Notes under the pieces: model-generated
Told to the model about the DNA's origin: nothing
What the model saw: the letters and a program-made list of their open reading frames with translations, nothing else
Database searches by the model: none
Part shown: positions 6,312-7,265 of the stretch, piece by piece
How the letters are laid out: every line of letters begins with the position of its first letter
How positions within the stretch are numbered: the first letter of the stretch is position 1
Program-made: the position numbers and the translations under genes
From: an uncultured Bacilli bacterium
GTDB taxonomy: Bacteria > Bacillota_I > Bacilli_A > RF39 > UBA660
Direction: 5' to 3'
Length of the DNA stretch: 7,265 nt
Assembly (NCBI GenBank): GCA_947632625.1
Contig: CANRPZ010000057.1
Location: 1-7,265, forward strand

Positions 6312-6841
6312 TGGATAAGTTATGGTATGTTGTTACTACTTATGTTGGACATGAAGAAAATGTAAAAGAAAAATTAGAAGCTAGAACTGAATCTATGGGA
6401 ATGCAAGATCATATTTTTCGTGTTATTATTCCCACTATAACAGAAACAGAAACAAAAGATGGAGTAGAAAAAACAAAAACGAAAAAAATGTTTCCTGGTT
6501 ATGTATTTGTAGAAATGGTTATGAGTGATGAAGCTTGGTATGCTGTTCGAAATACTCCGGGAGTTACTGGATTTATTGGATCTTCTGGAAAAGGAGCTAA
6601 ACCAACATCTTTACAACCACAAGAAATTGATCGCATTTTACTAAATATGGGAATCTCTAGAGTCGATGCAGAATCTGAACTTAAAGTTGGAGATAAAGTA
6701 AATGTTATCGATGGCCCATTTAAAGGAATGGTAGGTACTGTTGATACAATTGATTTAGAAAACAATCGTTTAAATGTGTTAATTGATTTATTTGGTCAAG
6801 AGACTCCAGTTGAGGTAGAACTTTTCCAAGTAAGTAAATAA
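6311..6841 (+). CDS. nusG: Transcription termination/antitermination factor NusG
   Basis: NusG binds the clamp of RNA polymerase and modulates pausing, termination and coupling with ribosomes. The 176-residue protein has the usual two domains: an NGN domain at about 1-110 (WYVVTTYVGHEENVKEKL near the start, then KKMFPGYVFVEM and the NTPGVTGFIG loop) and a C-terminal KOW domain (KVGDKVNVIDGPFKGMVGTV, about 125-175). Length and motif order match B. subtilis NusG. SD AAGGAG (6295-6300) lies inside secE, ten bases before the ATG, which overlaps the secE stop by one base. The usual neighbours rplK and rplA do not follow; a terminator and a convergent regulator gene come next. Confidence 0.97.
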   Translation: MDKLWYVVTTYVGHEENVKEKLEARTESMGMQDHIFRVIIPTITETETKDGVEKTKTKKMFPGYVFVEMVMSDEAWYAVRNTPGVTGFIGSSGKGAKPTSLQPQEIDRILLNMGISRVDAESELKVGDKVNVIDGPFKGMVGTVDTIDLENNRLNVLIDLFGQETPVEVELFQVSK

Positions 6842-6872
6842 AAAAATGACTAATTAAGTTTGGTCATTTTTT
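6841..6872. terminator. Bidirectional terminator between nusG and the RHH gene
   Basis: AAAAAATGAC (6841-6850) pairs with GTCATTTTTT (6863-6872), extended by three inner pairs to a TTAAGT loop. The A run at one end and the T run at the other give a U tract for transcripts from either side. The stem begins in the nusG stop codon, and the RHH stop codon lies in the inner stem/loop, so the last RHH codons are built into one arm. Confidence 0.8.
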
Positions 6873-7051
6873 TGCTTTTCTTTGTCTTCTTCTAATTCAT
6901 TTAAAACATATTCGCATGCTTGAATGACAAATCGAGAAAAATTAGATTCAGTTCCTTCTAAATATTTTTCTATTTTATTAATTAAGGGAAGAGGAAATCG
7001 AATAGTTTTGTTTTCTGTTTCCTTTTTTTCAACGCTTAATTTAAAAGCCAT
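6854..7051 (-). CDS. Small ribbon-helix-helix DNA-binding regulator
   Basis: This 65-residue protein looks like a ribbon-helix-helix (Arc/CopG type) transcription factor, which binds DNA as a dimer through a beta ribbon. The strand is KTIRFPLP (about 15-22), followed by helix A (LINKIEKYLE) and, after a short turn with NFS, helix B (RFVIQACEYVLNEL). A charged Lys/Glu/Gln tail follows. Start choice: the SD AAAGGTG (7058-7064 on this strand) lies six bases before ATG 7051; the upstream in-frame GTG at 7060 is part of the SD and is not used. No toxin gene is adjacent, so an antitoxin role is not supported by context. It is divergent from the surface-protein gene, and the shared intergenic region holds repeated TGCAAT sites, so autoregulation and control of that gene are likely but inferred. 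Confidence 0.75.
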   Translation of the reverse strand: MAFKLSVEKKETENKTIRFPLPLINKIEKYLEGTESNFSRFVIQACEYVLNELEEDKEKQKNDQT

Positions 7052-7057
7052 ACGTAT

Positions 7058-7064
7058 CACCTTT
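7058..7064 (-). promoter_or_regulatory. SD that sets the RHH regulator start at ATG 7051
   Basis: On the minus strand AAAGGTG lies six bases before ATG 7051. The in-frame GTG 7060 forms part of this SD, which rules it out as the served start. Confidence 0.65.
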
Positions 7065-7073
7065 TATTATTGT

Positions 7074-7115
7074 ATTGCATTTTAGTATTTCAAAAAGCAT
7101 TGCAAAATGCAATGC
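7074..7115. promoter_or_regulatory. Candidate operator: three ATTGCA/TGCAAT sites with an 8+8 palindrome
   Basis: GCATTGCA-AAA-TGCAATGC (7097-7115) is a perfect palindrome with a three-base centre. A third ATTGCA at 7074-7079 lies 25 bases before the second copy, and ATTGCATTTT (7074-7083) is the exact reverse complement of AAAATGCAAT (7104-7113). The palindrome covers the -35 of the rightward promoter and the region expected to hold the RHH gene promoter on the other strand (a TAAAAT or TACAAT -10 is possible there). Short repeated half-sites suit a ribbon-helix-helix protein. That the neighbouring RHH protein is the ligand is inference. Confidence 0.6.
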
Positions 7116-7129
7116 ATAAGTGATATGAT
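7100..7129 (+). promoter_or_regulatory. Promoter of the truncated surface-protein gene
   Basis: TTGCAA (7100-7105), an 18-base spacer and TATGAT (7124-7129) with a TGA extension (7121-7123) form a good extended -10 promoter. The start site near 7135 would leave a leader of only about 12 bases, made almost wholly of the SD AGGTGA (7136-7141). The -35 lies inside the palindromic operator. Confidence 0.55.
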
Positions 7130-7147
7130 TAAAATAGGTGAAGAAAT

Positions 7148-7265
7148 TTGAAAAAGAAATATCGAAATATGATTTTAATACTTATGGAAATTGTAGTAGT
7201 AAGTATGGGTTTTAGTTATGCTTGGTGGAGAACAACAGAAACACAGACAAATGTAAATACTATAA
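7148..7265 (+). CDS. Start of a secreted or surface protein with SipW-like signal sequence (partial)
   Basis: Only the first 39 residues are in the window; the frame is open to the end. I start it at TTG 7148, because the SD AGGTGA (7136-7141) lies six bases before it; the internal ATG at 7169 has no SD. The sequence has a basic start (KKKYR), a hydrophobic stretch from about 8 to 20, then GFSYAWWRTTETQTN. A G-x-S/T-Y-A-W/Y pattern straight after the hydrophobic core is characteristic of SipW-type signal peptides (TasA/camelysin-like proteins and related surface families in Bacilli), with cleavage expected after the YA region. A plain signal anchor is the alternative. Its divergent RHH regulator suggests controlled expression. 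Confidence 0.6.
   Translation, partial: MKKKYRNMILILMEIVVVSMGFSYAWWRTTETQTNVNTI

Noticed and set aside
6854..7051. RHH protein as antitoxin of a toxin-antitoxin pair
   Set aside because: No toxin gene is next to it; both flanking genes point differently (nusG convergent, surface protein divergent).

Overview
The window is strongly AT-rich DNA with Shine-Dalgarno sites before nearly every gene, extended -10 promoters, U-tailed hairpin terminators and the gene order rlmB - sigH - secE - nusG, which is a Bacilli/Firmicutes arrangement. All tryptophans are TGG and no in-frame TGA is needed, so the standard bacterial code fits. Together with a sortase-type sorting signal and an apparent SipW-type signal peptide, this suggests an uncultured, walled Bacilli lineage, possibly related to Erysipelotrichia or the RF39 group. 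The precise placement is inference.

Positions 1-870 hold a single-gene unit: an extended -10 promoter at the window edge, a secreted 259-residue protein ending in an NPQTG cell-wall sorting signal, and a strong terminator. Positions 914-4492 look like a three-gene operon: a small single-pass membrane protein, a 680-residue membrane receptor with two tandem extracytoplasmic solute-binding-like domains and a C-terminal GGDEF domain whose signature is degenerate (DGNEF), and a YihY/BrkB-family membrane protein whose start overlaps the receptor gene by 14 bases. A structured 3' region (nested inverted repeats) and a terminator end the unit.

Positions 4551-6872 are the conserved core. rlmB (23S rRNA 2'-O-methyltransferase) is followed by a SigH-type sigma factor whose SD overlaps the rlmB stop. 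A new promoter then drives secE and nusG, which overlap by one base. yacP and rpmG, which sit among these genes in Bacillus subtilis, are missing here.

From 6841 the window becomes accessory-looking. A bidirectional terminator separates nusG from a convergent gene for a small ribbon-helix-helix regulator. The regulator is divergent from the start of a secreted or surface protein with a SipW-like signal sequence, cut by the window end. The space between them carries three ATTGCA/TGCAAT sites, including an 8+8 palindrome over the -35 of the surface gene, so one regulator probably controls both directions.

The most interesting points are the receptor with the non-canonical GGDEF domain and its operon, the structured RNA candidate at 4379-4492, and the RHH regulator/operator/surface-protein module. 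I saw no CRISPR array, tRNA, rRNA, insertion sequence or phage gene.
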